DNA of 64,000 bases, taken from the NCBI GenBank assembly GCA_028100865.1, contig JAOHJV010000001.1, positions 1-64,000 of the forward strand, read 5' to 3'. Under the pieces are notes generated by a model. The model saw nothing but the letters and a program-made list of their open reading frames with translations, was not told the DNA's origin and did no database searches. Position numbers and translations under genes: made by a program. Positions 24,178 through 32,539 of this stretch are shown piece by piece (position 1 is the first letter of the stretch; each line of letters starts with the position of its first letter). This stretch comes from Candidatus Pelagibacter sp. Its GTDB lineage: Bacteria; Pseudomonadota; Alphaproteobacteria; Pelagibacterales; Pelagibacteraceae.

Positions 24178-25167
24178 ATGATTACAGGAAGATATCCAAA
24201 CTTAAGACTCAGAAGAAATAGGAAGGAATCGTGGTCAAGACGATTGACTCAAGAAAGTACGCTGAGTCCAAATGACTTTATATTACCTATATTTTTAATA
24301 GATGGTTCCAATAAAAGAGAGTCTATATCAACAATGCCAGGAGTTTATAGATACTCAATCAATAAAATATCTCAAGTTGTGGATAGAGCCATTAAAATTG
24401 GGATACCAATGGTAGCTCTTTTTCCTAAAACTAGAAATAGTCTTAAAAATGAAATTGGCTCAGAATCACTCAATGAAAATAACTTGATATGTAGAGCAAT
24501 AATTGAAATTAAAAAAAGGTATAAAAACAAAATTGGTATTATGTGTGATGTAGCTTTAGACCCGTATACTTCTCATGGACATGACGGACTAATTAAGTCT
24601 AGTCAGATTATAAATGATGAAACAATAGAAGTTTTAATTAATCAATCTTTGTTACAAGCTGAAATGGGATGTGATGTGTTAGCTCCATCAGACATGATGG
24701 ATGGAAGAATAGGAAAAATAAGAAAAGCTCTTGATAAATCAAACTATCAAAATGTTCAAATTTTATCTTATGCAGCTAAATATGCTTCGAGTTTTTATGG
24801 ACCATTTAGAGATGCTGTAGGATCTAAAGGATCATTAAAAGGAGATAAAAAAACATACCAGATGGATTTTAGAAATAGTGATGAGGCTTTAAGAGAGGTT
24901 GCTCTAGACATTAAAGAAGGTGCTGACATGGTGATGGTAAAACCAGGGATGCCTTATTTAGATATTATCAAATCAGTAAAAGAAAAATTTAAAATACCAG
25001 TATTAGCTTATCAAGTATCAGGAGAATACAGTTTGATTTCAAATGCTATTCAAAAAAAATTAGTCAATGAAGACGCTGTTGTTGAGAGCTTAATGGCTTT
25101 TAAAAGAGCTGGTGCAAATGCTATTGTGAGTTACTACGCAGATAGAATTGATAAAATCTTAAAATAA
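24178..25167 (+). CDS. hemB: Delta-aminolevulinic acid dehydratase (porphobilinogen synthase)
   Basis: 329 residues. Joins two aminolevulinate molecules in heme synthesis. Conserved parts: RPTRLRRN-like start NLRLRRNRKESWSRRL, CDVALDPYTSHGHDG in the active-site metal region, ILSYAAKYASSFYGPFRDA and MVMVKPGMPYLDI with the two Schiff-base lysines, and YQVSGEYSLI. The metal segment has aspartates where zinc enzymes carry cysteines, so it is the Mg-type found in alphaproteobacteria. Stands alone on the plus strand, directly abutting convergent recO. Confidence 0.97.
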   Translation: MITGRYPNLRLRRNRKESWSRRLTQESTLSPNDFILPIFLIDGSNKRESISTMPGVYRYSINKISQVVDRAIKIGIPMVALFPKTRNSLKNEIGSESLNENNLICRAIIEIKKRYKNKIGIMCDVALDPYTSHGHDGLIKSSQIINDETIEVLINQSLLQAEMGCDVLAPSDMMDGRIGKIRKALDKSNYQNVQILSYAAKYASSFYGPFRDAVGSKGSLKGDKKTYQMDFRNSDEALREVALDIKEGADMVMVKPGMPYLDIIKSVKEKFKIPVLAYQVSGEYSLISNAIQKKLVNEDAVVESLMAFKRAGANAIVSYYADRIDKILK

Positions 25168-25848
25168 TTATTTTAGAGAATTGATAAATAATAATCTACT
25201 ATTTGGATAGTTCAAATTATTTGGCTTTAATATTGTTTTATCTAAATAATCACCAACTAATTTAAGTCCATTCAATAAAGTTTTTAGGTCATGTACTTCT
25301 ATATCTTTATCAATTAAAAAATTAGGTACATATTTTTTTTCAGTTGGTGAACTAGCATAGTAGACAGTTTTATTTTCAATAGTGTCCTTTTCAACTAGAC
25401 TTTCAAGTTCAAGATCATAGCCAAGAACCTTTAATAAATCTAATTCCCAGAAAATATATTTTTTTAACCAATCTTTACTATCTAAAATAAAAAAAAGGTT
25501 TTCAATTAATTGGTAAACTTTAATATTAGATTGAGAGTCTGCAGTAAGAATTTTGACCAGATTGGTTGCAGAAGTTATACATGATAGTTTTTGTTTATGG
25601 TCAAAATATAAAGGACTGTATGCATTTAAAATCTCTACCTTAAAGTAACCAATTCTATTTTCACTCTTAGAACTATAATTTAAGTGAAGTCTATTGCCTA
25701 TTTGCAGATAATTTTTGATTTTTTTAGAAGTCCCACCAAAAATTATACCTGAAATTTTGCCTCGATCTTTTGTAAATATTTCTGCAATTAATGAATTTTC
25801 ACTATATCTATTTTTGCTAATTAAAAAACCTTCATCAATCCAGTTCAT
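25168..25848 (-). CDS. recO: DNA repair protein RecO
   Basis: 226 residues. The N-terminal OB domain starts WIDEGFLISKNRYSENSLIAEIFTKDRGKISGIIFGG, the RecO pattern, and the rest is helical with LLKVLGYDLEL. Acts with RecR in RecFOR loading of RecA at gaps. No zinc cysteines in the C-terminal part, which is common in proteobacterial RecO. It is last in the acpS-lepB-rnc-recO run, 7 bp after rnc. Confidence 0.92.
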   Translation of the reverse strand: MNWIDEGFLISKNRYSENSLIAEIFTKDRGKISGIIFGGTSKKIKNYLQIGNRLHLNYSSKSENRIGYFKVEILNAYSPLYFDHKQKLSCITSATNLVKILTADSQSNIKVYQLIENLFFILDSKDWLKKYIFWELDLLKVLGYDLELESLVEKDTIENKTVYYASSPTEKKYVPNFLIDKDIEVHDLKTLLNGLKLVGDYLDKTILKPNNLNYPNSRLLFINSLK

Positions 25849-25855
25849 AATTTAA

Positions 25856-26518
25856 TCATTTTAAATTTTTTAGGCATTCTATAGCAGCATTTTGTTCGGC
25901 ATCTTTTTTGGATTTACCCAAACCAAAAAAATATTTTGTATTAGGAAGTTTAACGCCTACTTTAAATGATGGTTTGTGACGAGGCCCAGTGTTTGAGATA
26001 AGTTTATAAACTGGAAGCTTTTTAAAATTTTTTAATGTTAATTCTTGTAGGGTTGTTTTTGCATCAATTTGGGTAACAACACTTCCTTTAATATGATTTT
26101 TCCAAAGATCCAAGATTACTTTTTCAACAACCATTAAATTTTTATCAAGATAAATTGCTCCTATTAGTGCTTCACAACAATCAGAGACTATCTTATCTTC
26201 AATTCTTATTTTTTTATTATTTGGATTAAAAGTTAAAATATACTTTTCTAAGTTAATTTTTTTGGCAATTTCTAAACACGTTTTTTTATTTACAAGTGAT
26301 GCAAATTTTTTATCTAGTATACCCTCTTTTTCATCTGGATATATTTCTAAAAGTTTTTTAGCAATTACTAATCCAAGAACTCTATCACCTAAAAACTCTA
26401 ATTTTTCATTATTATTTTTTGTATCAAAACTTTTATGAGTAAGAGATTTGATTAGTAGGTCTAAATTTTTAAATTTAAAATTAATTTTCTTTTGTAAATC
26501 CTGGTAGTTAATTTTCAT
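25856..26518 (-). CDS. rnc: Ribonuclease III
   Basis: 220 residues. Double-stranded RNA endonuclease for rRNA and mRNA processing. Catalytic domain: HKSFDTKNNNEKLEFLGDRVLGL, the RNase III signature (about residues 28-50), and the second acidic site in DCCEALIGAIYLD. The C-terminal dsRNA-binding domain (about 148-218) runs DAKTTLQELTLKNFKKLPVY to GKSKKDAEQNAAIECLKNL. Its start overlaps the lepB stop by 1 bp, the conserved lepB-rnc order. Confidence 0.97.
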   Translation of the reverse strand: MKINYQDLQKKINFKFKNLDLLIKSLTHKSFDTKNNNEKLEFLGDRVLGLVIAKKLLEIYPDEKEGILDKKFASLVNKKTCLEIAKKINLEKYILTFNPNNKKIRIEDKIVSDCCEALIGAIYLDKNLMVVEKVILDLWKNHIKGSVVTQIDAKTTLQELTLKNFKKLPVYKLISNTGPRHKPSFKVGVKLPNTKYFFGLGKSKKDAEQNAAIECLKNLK

Positions 26519-27255
26519 TAATTAATTCGGTCAAAAGTTCTATTAAATCTAATTGATTTATGCCATTTCCAAAATGTAAAAATACTACCCACTTTTCTAT
26601 CAGAGGAAAAAAAAATAAATTGTGCCTTACCGACTAAATTATCTTTATGAACATAACCAACACTTGATAAAAATCGACTATCCTTAGAACAATCTCGGTT
26701 ATCCCCTAGAAAAAAATAATGATCTTGAGGTACTTCAAATACATCTGAATTTTGATAAGTATAGTTTTTTAAATAAACTGCATGAAATTTTTTGCCATTA
26801 GGTAATTTTTCTTCAAATCTATAAACATCTATTATTCTATTGCCACAATTAATTTCTGTTTTATTTTTAATTTTAGATTTTAAAATCTCACTATTATTTA
26901 AATATAAGTTTGCATCAATAAACTGAATCTTGTCACCAGGAAGCCCCACTAGTCTCTTTATATAATCCGTTCTATTATCAGCTGGTGTTTTAAAAACTAT
27001 TACATCTCCTCTTTCTGGTGATTTAAAAAAAACTCTTTTATTTAAAATTGGAGGGCTAAACGGAAAAGAATGCTTACTGTAACCATAAGAATACTTCGTT
27101 ACAAAAAGCCTATCACCTACAAGCAATGTCGGTTCCATTGATGATGAGGGAATATAAAATGGTTGAATAAATAAAGATCTAATAACTACAGCTATTACTA
27201 ACGCATAAAAAAGAGTTTTTATATTTTCAGAAAAAAAACCTTTGTCTAACTTCAT
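26518..27255 (-). CDS. lepB: Signal peptidase I
   Basis: 245 residues. Cleaves signal peptides on the periplasmic side of the inner membrane. One N-terminal membrane anchor (TLFYALVIAVVIRSLFIQPF), the catalytic Ser in YIPSSSMEPTLLVGDR, the general-base Lys in TDYIKRLVGLPGDKI, and box E FFLGDNRDCSKDSR. It is of usual length for alphaproteobacteria. Overlaps acpS by 4 bp. Confidence 0.97.
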   Translation of the reverse strand: MKLDKGFFSENIKTLFYALVIAVVIRSLFIQPFYIPSSSMEPTLLVGDRLFVTKYSYGYSKHSFPFSPPILNKRVFFKSPERGDVIVFKTPADNRTDYIKRLVGLPGDKIQFIDANLYLNNSEILKSKIKNKTEINCGNRIIDVYRFEEKLPNGKKFHAVYLKNYTYQNSDVFEVPQDHYFFLGDNRDCSKDSRFLSSVGYVHKDNLVGKAQFIFFSSDRKVGSIFTFWKWHKSIRFNRTFDRIN

Positions 27256-27638
27256 GATTTCTCAATTATTGCAAAAGCTGTTGAATATTCTTTTTCATCT
27301 GAAATAGACAAGAAACAATTAAAATTTTTAACCTTAAATTCTTTTTTTATAATTTGCGTTATTTTTTTTGTTTTAACATAATAGGGTTTACCTAATTTAT
27401 CGCTCATTATCTCTATATCTTTGAAATTTAAATTGTCTCTAAACCCTGTTCCAAGGGCTTTAGCAAAAGCTTCTTTTGCGGCAAATCTTTTTGAGAAATA
27501 TCCAATTTTATTTTTTGAATAACTAGATAATTTAAGTTCATTAGTGCTGTAAATTCGATTTTTAAACCTATGATTTTTGATTGAGTCTTTAATTCTTTTA
27601 TTTTGGATAATATCAACACCAATACCTAAAATTTTCAT
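27252..27638 (-). CDS. acpS: Holo-[acyl-carrier-protein] synthase
   Basis: 128 residues. Attaches 4'-phosphopantetheine from CoA to acyl carrier protein. Motifs: ILGIGVDIIQNKRI with the metal Asp (about residue 8) and YFSKRFAAKEAFAKALGTGF with the second acidic ligand. Length matches trimeric AcpS. Lies between pdxJ (3-bp gap) and lepB, the conserved pdxJ-acpS-lepB order. Confidence 0.96.
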   Translation of the reverse strand: MKILGIGVDIIQNKRIKDSIKNHRFKNRIYSTNELKLSSYSKNKIGYFSKRFAAKEAFAKALGTGFRDNLNFKDIEIMSDKLGKPYYVKTKKITQIIKKEFKVKNFNCFLSISDEKEYSTAFAIIEKS

Positions 27639-27641
27639 AAT

Positions 27642-28361
27642 TTAATTATTAATTATTCTTTTAAATTTTTTAATTACACTTGTAAGACCAAAAAAAATCG
27701 ACTCTCCAATTATAAAATGTCCTATATTGAATTCTTCAATCCCTTTGATTTTACTTAATATTTTTGTTGTTTTGTAATCAAGTCCGTGACCAGCATGGAC
27801 CTCAATATTAAGTTTATTTGCTAAAATAGAACATTTTTTAATTCTATTTAATTCATGAATATATTTCTTTTTTGCCTTAACAATATTAGAAATCTTACCT
27901 GTATGAATTTCAACACAATCAACATTAAGTTCTTTTGACAATACTATATCCTTAATAGAAGGGTTTATGAATAAACTAGTACGTATTTTTTTTCTTTTAA
28001 ATTTTTCAATAATATTTTTTATTTTTTTTTTATGTTTAAATAGATTTAATCCACCTTCTGTCGTTATTTCTTTTCTATTTTCTGGGACAAGACAAACATA
28101 ATTCGGTTTTATCTTAAGAGCATTATCAACAATTTTATCATTCATTGAAATTTCAAGATTAACTAAAACTTTTTTTGCCTTACAAATTTTTCTGGCATCT
28201 AAATCGTTTATATGCCTTCTGTCTTCTCTTAAATGAATGGTTACTGAGTCAGCTCCCATCTTTACAACTTGTAAAGCTGCATAATATGGATCAGGATGTT
28301 TTTCACCCCTGGCATTTCTAACAGTTGCAATATGATCTATATTTACACCAAGTCTTTTCAC
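27642..28361 (-). CDS. pdxJ: Pyridoxine 5'-phosphate synthase
   Basis: 239 residues. Last ring-closing step of DXP-dependent vitamin B6 synthesis. Diagnostic: LGVNIDHIATVRNARGEKHPD at the N-terminus (parts), GADSVTIHLREDRRHI, NYVCLVPENRKEITTEGGLN, and VHAGHGLDYKTTK, EFNIGHFIIGES. A TIM barrel of the usual size. Overlaps pyrE by 4 bp. Confidence 0.97.
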   Translation of the reverse strand: MKRLGVNIDHIATVRNARGEKHPDPYYAALQVVKMGADSVTIHLREDRRHINDLDARKICKAKKVLVNLEISMNDKIVDNALKIKPNYVCLVPENRKEITTEGGLNLFKHKKKIKNIIEKFKRKKIRTSLFINPSIKDIVLSKELNVDCVEIHTGKISNIVKAKKKYIHELNRIKKCSILANKLNIEVHAGHGLDYKTTKILSKIKGIEEFNIGHFIIGESIFFGLTSVIKKFKRIINN

Positions 28362-28945
28362 TTAATAAATCTACTTCCTGGTATTGTAATAGGAATCGAT
28401 TTAAGGCTTTGTGGCAATTGTTTTTCACTAAAAGTTGGAACGTTAATTTTAAGATGTGATATAATACCTGTTTTAATTTTGATTGATTGTTTTGTAGATC
28501 TATCAATTATAGAAGCAAAACCTAAAAGCTTAGCGTTAGCTTTTTTAATTAATTTGACACATTCTAAGCTTGATTTTCCTGTTGTTATGACATCTTCAAT
28601 AATTAAGACTTTTGCACCTTTTTTTATATTAAATCCTCTTCTTAACTTGAATTTTCCATTGACACGTTCACAAAATATTGTTTCTTTTTTTAAGAGTTTA
28701 CCAATTTCATATCCAATAATTACACCACCCATAGCTGGCGCCAAGATCAAATCAATATTTTTGTATTTCTTTTTAATTTTACCAGCTAATGATTTACAAA
28801 TTTGATCAGCAAAGAATGGGAAACTTAATAGTTTTGCACATTGAATGTATTTTGATGAGTGTAGACCAGAAGATAATACAAAATGTCCTTCTAAAAGAGC
28901 ATCAGTCTTTTTTAAAATATTTAAGGATTTTTTGAGTGAAAGCAT
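28358..28945 (-). CDS. pyrE: Orotate phosphoribosyltransferase
   Basis: 195 residues. Converts orotate and PRPP to OMP in pyrimidine synthesis. Conserved: ALLEGHFVLSSGLHSSKYIQC at the N-terminus (part), APAMGGVIIGYEIG, the flexible-loop region FCERVNGKFKLRRGF, and the PRPP motif VLIIEDVITTGKSS. The chosen ATG makes a 44-bp overlap with the end of rel, but no later start preserves the N-terminal helix, so the overlap is probably real. Confidence 0.95.
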   Translation of the reverse strand: MLSLKKSLNILKKTDALLEGHFVLSSGLHSSKYIQCAKLLSFPFFADQICKSLAGKIKKKYKNIDLILAPAMGGVIIGYEIGKLLKKETIFCERVNGKFKLRRGFNIKKGAKVLIIEDVITTGKSSLECVKLIKKANAKLLGFASIIDRSTKQSIKIKTGIISHLKINVPTFSEKQLPQSLKSIPITIPGSRFIK

Positions 28946-30647
28946 TTCTTTTATCTTCGTGTCTAATTATCTTAAATTTTATACCTTTTTGTTTAAGCTC
29001 TGCAATAAAATTTGTGAAGTTTTTAAGGTTCGTTATGATTAGTTTGAATTTAAAGTTAATATATTTTGTACTTTTACCTGCCATTTCAACATTTGAAATA
29101 TTAAGTTTGTGACTACCAATCAATGAACTTATATCCCCTAACTGACCTGGCTGATCAGGTAATGAAATCCATAAAGTAGTGTTATATTTCTTAGTTTTTT
29201 CCTCTTTTTGCTCCCCTTTATCGTGCCAATATCTTCTAATAGCTGCTCTTGCTTTTCCTGTTTTTGTTATTGGTATCCAGTGTAATGAAGGTGATTGATT
29301 TTTAGATGTAATTATATTTACCCTATCTCCATTTCTTAATAATTCCTGTAATTCAGATTTATTTCCATTAATATCACATCCTATTGCAGTGTTACCTATC
29401 TTTGTGTGTACAGCGTATGCAAAATCAATTGGTGTTGCATCTTTTGGTAATTTTATAACTGAGCCTTTTGGAGTAAAACAAAATACATTTTCCTGGAACA
29501 TTTGAAGCTTTGTGTACTCATAGGAATGTTCAGGATTTTCATTTTTTTCGATAATTTCAACAAGATCCTTTAACCAATCGTATTCTTTCCAACTTAAAGA
29601 ATTAAATTTTTCTGAAGATTTATATTTCCAATGAGAGGCAACTCCTCTTTCAGCAAATTCATGCATCTCCTTTGTTCTAATTTGAATTTCAATTGGTTTT
29701 TGATTGGAGCCAATGACAGATGTATGTAGAGATTTATAGCCATTAATTTTAGGTGATGATATGTAATCCTTAAACTTACCTGGAATGCAGTTCCATTTTT
29801 TATGAAATATACCTAGTGTTTTATAACATTCATCTACCGACGAAAGTGTAATTCTAAATCCAATTATGTCAGTGATTTGTTCAAGTGAAATTCTTTTTTT
29901 TTGAACTTTACGCCAAATTGAAAAAGGAGTTTTTTCACGACCATGTATTTCTGCATTAATATGATTTTCATTTAAAATCGAACTTAATTCAAAAGAAAGA
30001 GACTCAAAGAGATCTTTTTTATCTAATTTAATTTCATCTAGTCTATTTTTAATTAATTTTCTTGCTTCGTTATTTAAAATTTCAAAAGATAAATCTTCAA
30101 GTTCATCTCTTATTCTGTGCATACCCATTCTATCAGCTAAGGGTGCATAAATTTCCATGGTCTCATGTGCTATACGTTGTCTTTTTTCCTCTTTTGGAAT
30201 TGCTTTAATCGTTCTCATATTGTGAAGACGATCAGCAATTTTTACTAATAAAACTCTTATATCTTTAGATGTAGCTAAAATTAATTTTCTAAAATTTTCT
30301 ACTTTTGAATTTAAGCCAGCAGTATTTTCAAATACAGATATTTTTGTGACACCATCTACTAACTCAGCAACCTCATCACCAAATTCGCTTTTAATAGTTT
30401 CATAAGTAGCGAAGGTGTCTTCTATTGTGTCATGAAGTAAACCTGTTGTAATTGTTGCACTATCAAGTTTTAGTTCAGTCAAAATATTAGCAACCTCTAT
30501 AGGATGTACTGAATACGGATCACCCGATGCTCTTTTTTGATTTTGATGAGCTTTAACAGCAAAATTAAAAGCTTTGTCTAATCTTTCTGGATTTAAAAAT
30601 TTATTATAGATTTTAACCTTATTTATTAACTCATTAGAATTAAGCAT
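28902..30647 (-). CDS. RelA/SpoT-family (p)ppGpp synthetase/hydrolase, compact form
   Basis: 581 residues, well below the usual 700 or more. Order: HD hydrolase (about 25-190; HPIEVANIL, GLLHDTIEDT), synthetase (about 225-360; EKTPFSIWRKV, DIIGFRITL, FKDYISSPKINGYKSLHTSV, IEIQIRTKEMHEFAERG), TGS (about 385-445; VFCFTPKGSVIKLPKDATPIDFAY in part), then a short linker and an ACT domain (LWISLPDQPGQLGDI). The helical and conserved-cysteine/zinc region that normally separates TGS from ACT is missing. Both catalytic domains look intact, so a bifunctional Rel/SpoT enzyme is likely, with altered ribosome sensing. Confidence 0.93.
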   Translation of the reverse strand: MLNSNELINKVKIYNKFLNPERLDKAFNFAVKAHQNQKRASGDPYSVHPIEVANILTELKLDSATITTGLLHDTIEDTFATYETIKSEFGDEVAELVDGVTKISVFENTAGLNSKVENFRKLILATSKDIRVLLVKIADRLHNMRTIKAIPKEEKRQRIAHETMEIYAPLADRMGMHRIRDELEDLSFEILNNEARKLIKNRLDEIKLDKKDLFESLSFELSSILNENHINAEIHGREKTPFSIWRKVQKKRISLEQITDIIGFRITLSSVDECYKTLGIFHKKWNCIPGKFKDYISSPKINGYKSLHTSVIGSNQKPIEIQIRTKEMHEFAERGVASHWKYKSSEKFNSLSWKEYDWLKDLVEIIEKNENPEHSYEYTKLQMFQENVFCFTPKGSVIKLPKDATPIDFAYAVHTKIGNTAIGCDINGNKSELQELLRNGDRVNIITSKNQSPSLHWIPITKTGKARAAIRRYWHDKGEQKEEKTKKYNTTLWISLPDQPGQLGDISSLIGSHKLNISNVEMAGKSTKYINFKFKLIITNLKNFTNFIAELKQKGIKFKIIRHEDKRNAFTQKILKYFKKD

Positions 30648-30666
30648 ATTTTATTATAACATTAAT

Positions 30667-31179
30667 TCAAATTTGTTTAATAGATCTAATATCTTTATTT
30701 GGTAGGGAAAAAATTAACTTTTTTATGTTAACTTTTTTAATTGGGTGAACCCACTCTTTTTCGATTTCAAATAAAGGGAATAAAACAAAATTTCTTTCAT
30801 GCATTCTTGCATGGGGAAGACATAGTTCATCTTTCAAAACCAACCCATCAAAGTCAATGATATCTATATCACAGATTCTTGGTGAATTTTTAGGAGATTT
30901 CCTTCTGCCTAATTTAGTTTCTATAAGTTTGCATAAATTAATTATTTCTTGAGGTTTGTACTTACAGATAACTTTTAAAACAATATTTATAAATTTTGGT
31001 TTTTTTGCATCTGGCCATGATGGAGTTTCGTAATAATTTGATACAGAAATAAAATTTATGTCATTTTCCAATAAAAGTAATTTTGCTTTTTCAATATTAA
31101 TAATTCTATTTCCTAAATTAGAGCCAATACCTAAGAAAACATTCTTAGCTTGATTTTCTGATATATCTTGCTTTTTCAC
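30667..31179 (-). CDS. folK: 2-amino-4-hydroxy-6-hydroxymethyldihydropteridine pyrophosphokinase
   Basis: About 170 residues if started at the GTG at 31179. Transfers pyrophosphate to the pterin in folate synthesis. Motifs: [19 protein letters not shown] near the N-terminus, [10 protein letters not shown], and the ATP/metal segment [18 protein letters not shown] followed by [16 protein letters not shown]. An ATG exists at 31239 but would overlap smpB by 95 bp; the GTG gives a 35-bp overlap and fewer extra residues. The exact start remains uncertain. Confidence 0.9.
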   Translation of the reverse strand: MKKQDISENQAKNVFLGIGSNLGNRIINIEKAKLLLLENDINFISVSNYYETPSWPDAKKPKFINIVLKVICKYKPQEIINLCKLIETKLGRRKSPKNSPRICDIDIIDFDGLVLKDELCLPHARMHERNFVLFPLFEIEKEWVHPIKKVNIKKLIFSLPNKDIRSIKQI

Positions 31180-31615
31180 GGTTCCAGTCTCTATTCTTTT
31201 TTGTGGCTCTTTTATCAAATTGCTTTTTACCTTTAGCAACAGCTAATTCAACTTTAGCTTTTCCTTTTTTAAAATACATTTTTGTAGGAACAATGGTAAA
31301 CCCATCTCTTTGCATTTTACCTATTAATTTATTAATTTCTTTTTTATTCAATAAAAGTTTTCTTTCATCTGTTGGGTTGTGATTAGAATAACTTGCCTGT
31401 TTATAAGCAGATATATGAGAATTAATCAAAATTAATTCACCATTTTTTTCAACAGCATAAGAGTCGGCTATATTTATTTTTCCATCTCTAATAGATTTAA
31501 TTTCTGACCCTTTAAGAACAATACCAGCCTCTAAGAGATCTTCAAAAAAATAATTAAAACTTGCTTTTCTATTTAAACAAATAATTTTTAAACCAGGATT
31601 GGTTTTTTTATTCAT
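31145..31615 (-). CDS. smpB: SsrA-binding protein SmpB
   Basis: 156 residues. Partner of tmRNA in rescuing stalled ribosomes. Conserved: [22 protein letters not shown] (part), [30 protein letters not shown], and the basic tail [20 protein letters not shown]. Length is normal. Starts 1 bp overlapping the dapA stop, a common dapA-smpB pairing. The tmRNA gene itself was not seen. Confidence 0.97.
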   Translation of the reverse strand: MNKKTNPGLKIICLNRKASFNYFFEDLLEAGIVLKGSEIKSIRDGKINIADSYAVEKNGELILINSHISAYKQASYSNHNPTDERKLLLNKKEINKLIGKMQRDGFTIVPTKMYFKKGKAKVELAVAKGKKQFDKRATKKNRDWNREKARYIRKSS

Positions 31616-32496
31616 TAAATCAATTTTGCTAACTCTAAAGCTTTTTTAATTACAGGTTTAGCATTTTCAGATGTTTTTACCAAAGGCAACCTAACTGCAT
31701 CATCACATAAATTCATTAACTTGGCCGCGTACTTAACTGGACTTGGATTACTTTCAATAAACATGGCGCTATGAACTGGTTGTAATATCTTATCTAATTT
31801 ATCAGCTTCACTAATATCATTTTCGTCTTTAGAAACTGAAAGCTTTTGAAAATCAGAACATAATTTAGGAGCAATATTAGCAGTTACACTAATAGTTCCA
31901 ACTCCCCCTCTTTTATTGAATTCAAATGCATTATCATCGTTACCAGTTAATTGAATAAATTCTTTTCCCATCTTAGATAGTTGTTGAACAACTCTATCAA
32001 GATCACCTGTTGCATCTTTTACACCAACAATATTTTTTAATTCAAAAAGTCTTGCCATTGTATCAACGGACATATCAATTACAGACCTACCAGGTATATT
32101 ATAAATTATAATTGGAATTCCACATTTATCATTAATTGCTTTATAGTGTTGATACAAACCTTCTTGGGTCGGTTTATTATAATAAGGTGTAACAATTAAA
32201 GCGCCGTTTGCGCCAGCTTTCTCAGCATGAGAGGTTAAGGAAATAGCTTCTTCTGTTGAATTAGAACCAGTTCCAGCAATGACAGGTATTTTTCCATTAC
32301 TTTCTTTTATGCATAAATCAATAACTCTTTGGTGCTCTTCATGACTAAGAGTTGGGGACTCACCTGTTGTTCCAGCAGGTACTAAGCCACTAGTGCCATT
32401 ATCTATATGAAAATGAATTAATTTTATATACGCTTCCTCATCAAGACCATTATTTTTAAATGGTGTAATTAAAGCAACATTTGATCCTTTGAACAT
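31615..32496 (-). CDS. dapA: 4-hydroxy-tetrahydrodipicolinate synthase
   Basis: 293 residues. Condenses pyruvate with aspartate semialdehyde toward lysine and peptidoglycan diaminopimelate. Class I aldolase barrel: SNVALITPF start, [31 protein letters not shown], the proton-relay [13 protein letters not shown], and the Schiff-base lysine in [13 protein letters not shown]-terminal [13 protein letters not shown] is also typical. Divergent from the lytic transglycosylase across a 43-bp gap. Confidence 0.97.
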   Translation of the reverse strand: MFKGSNVALITPFKNNGLDEEAYIKLIHFHIDNGTSGLVPAGTTGESPTLSHEEHQRVIDLCIKESNGKIPVIAGTGSNSTEEAISLTSHAEKAGANGALIVTPYYNKPTQEGLYQHYKAINDKCGIPIIIYNIPGRSVIDMSVDTMARLFELKNIVGVKDATGDLDRVVQQLSKMGKEFIQLTGNDDNAFEFNKRGGVGTISVTANIAPKLCSDFQKLSVSKDENDISEADKLDKILQPVHSAMFIESNPSPVKYAAKLMNLCDDAVRLPLVKTSENAKPVIKKALELAKLI

Positions 32497-32539
32497 AAAT
32501 ACTTATAACATAGTTTATAGATTCATATACTAAAACATT

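Noticed and set aside
28296..28805. 169-codon ORF antisense to pyrE and pdxJ
   Set aside because: Both host genes are clear family members; the antisense frame is a by-product of AT-rich codon use.
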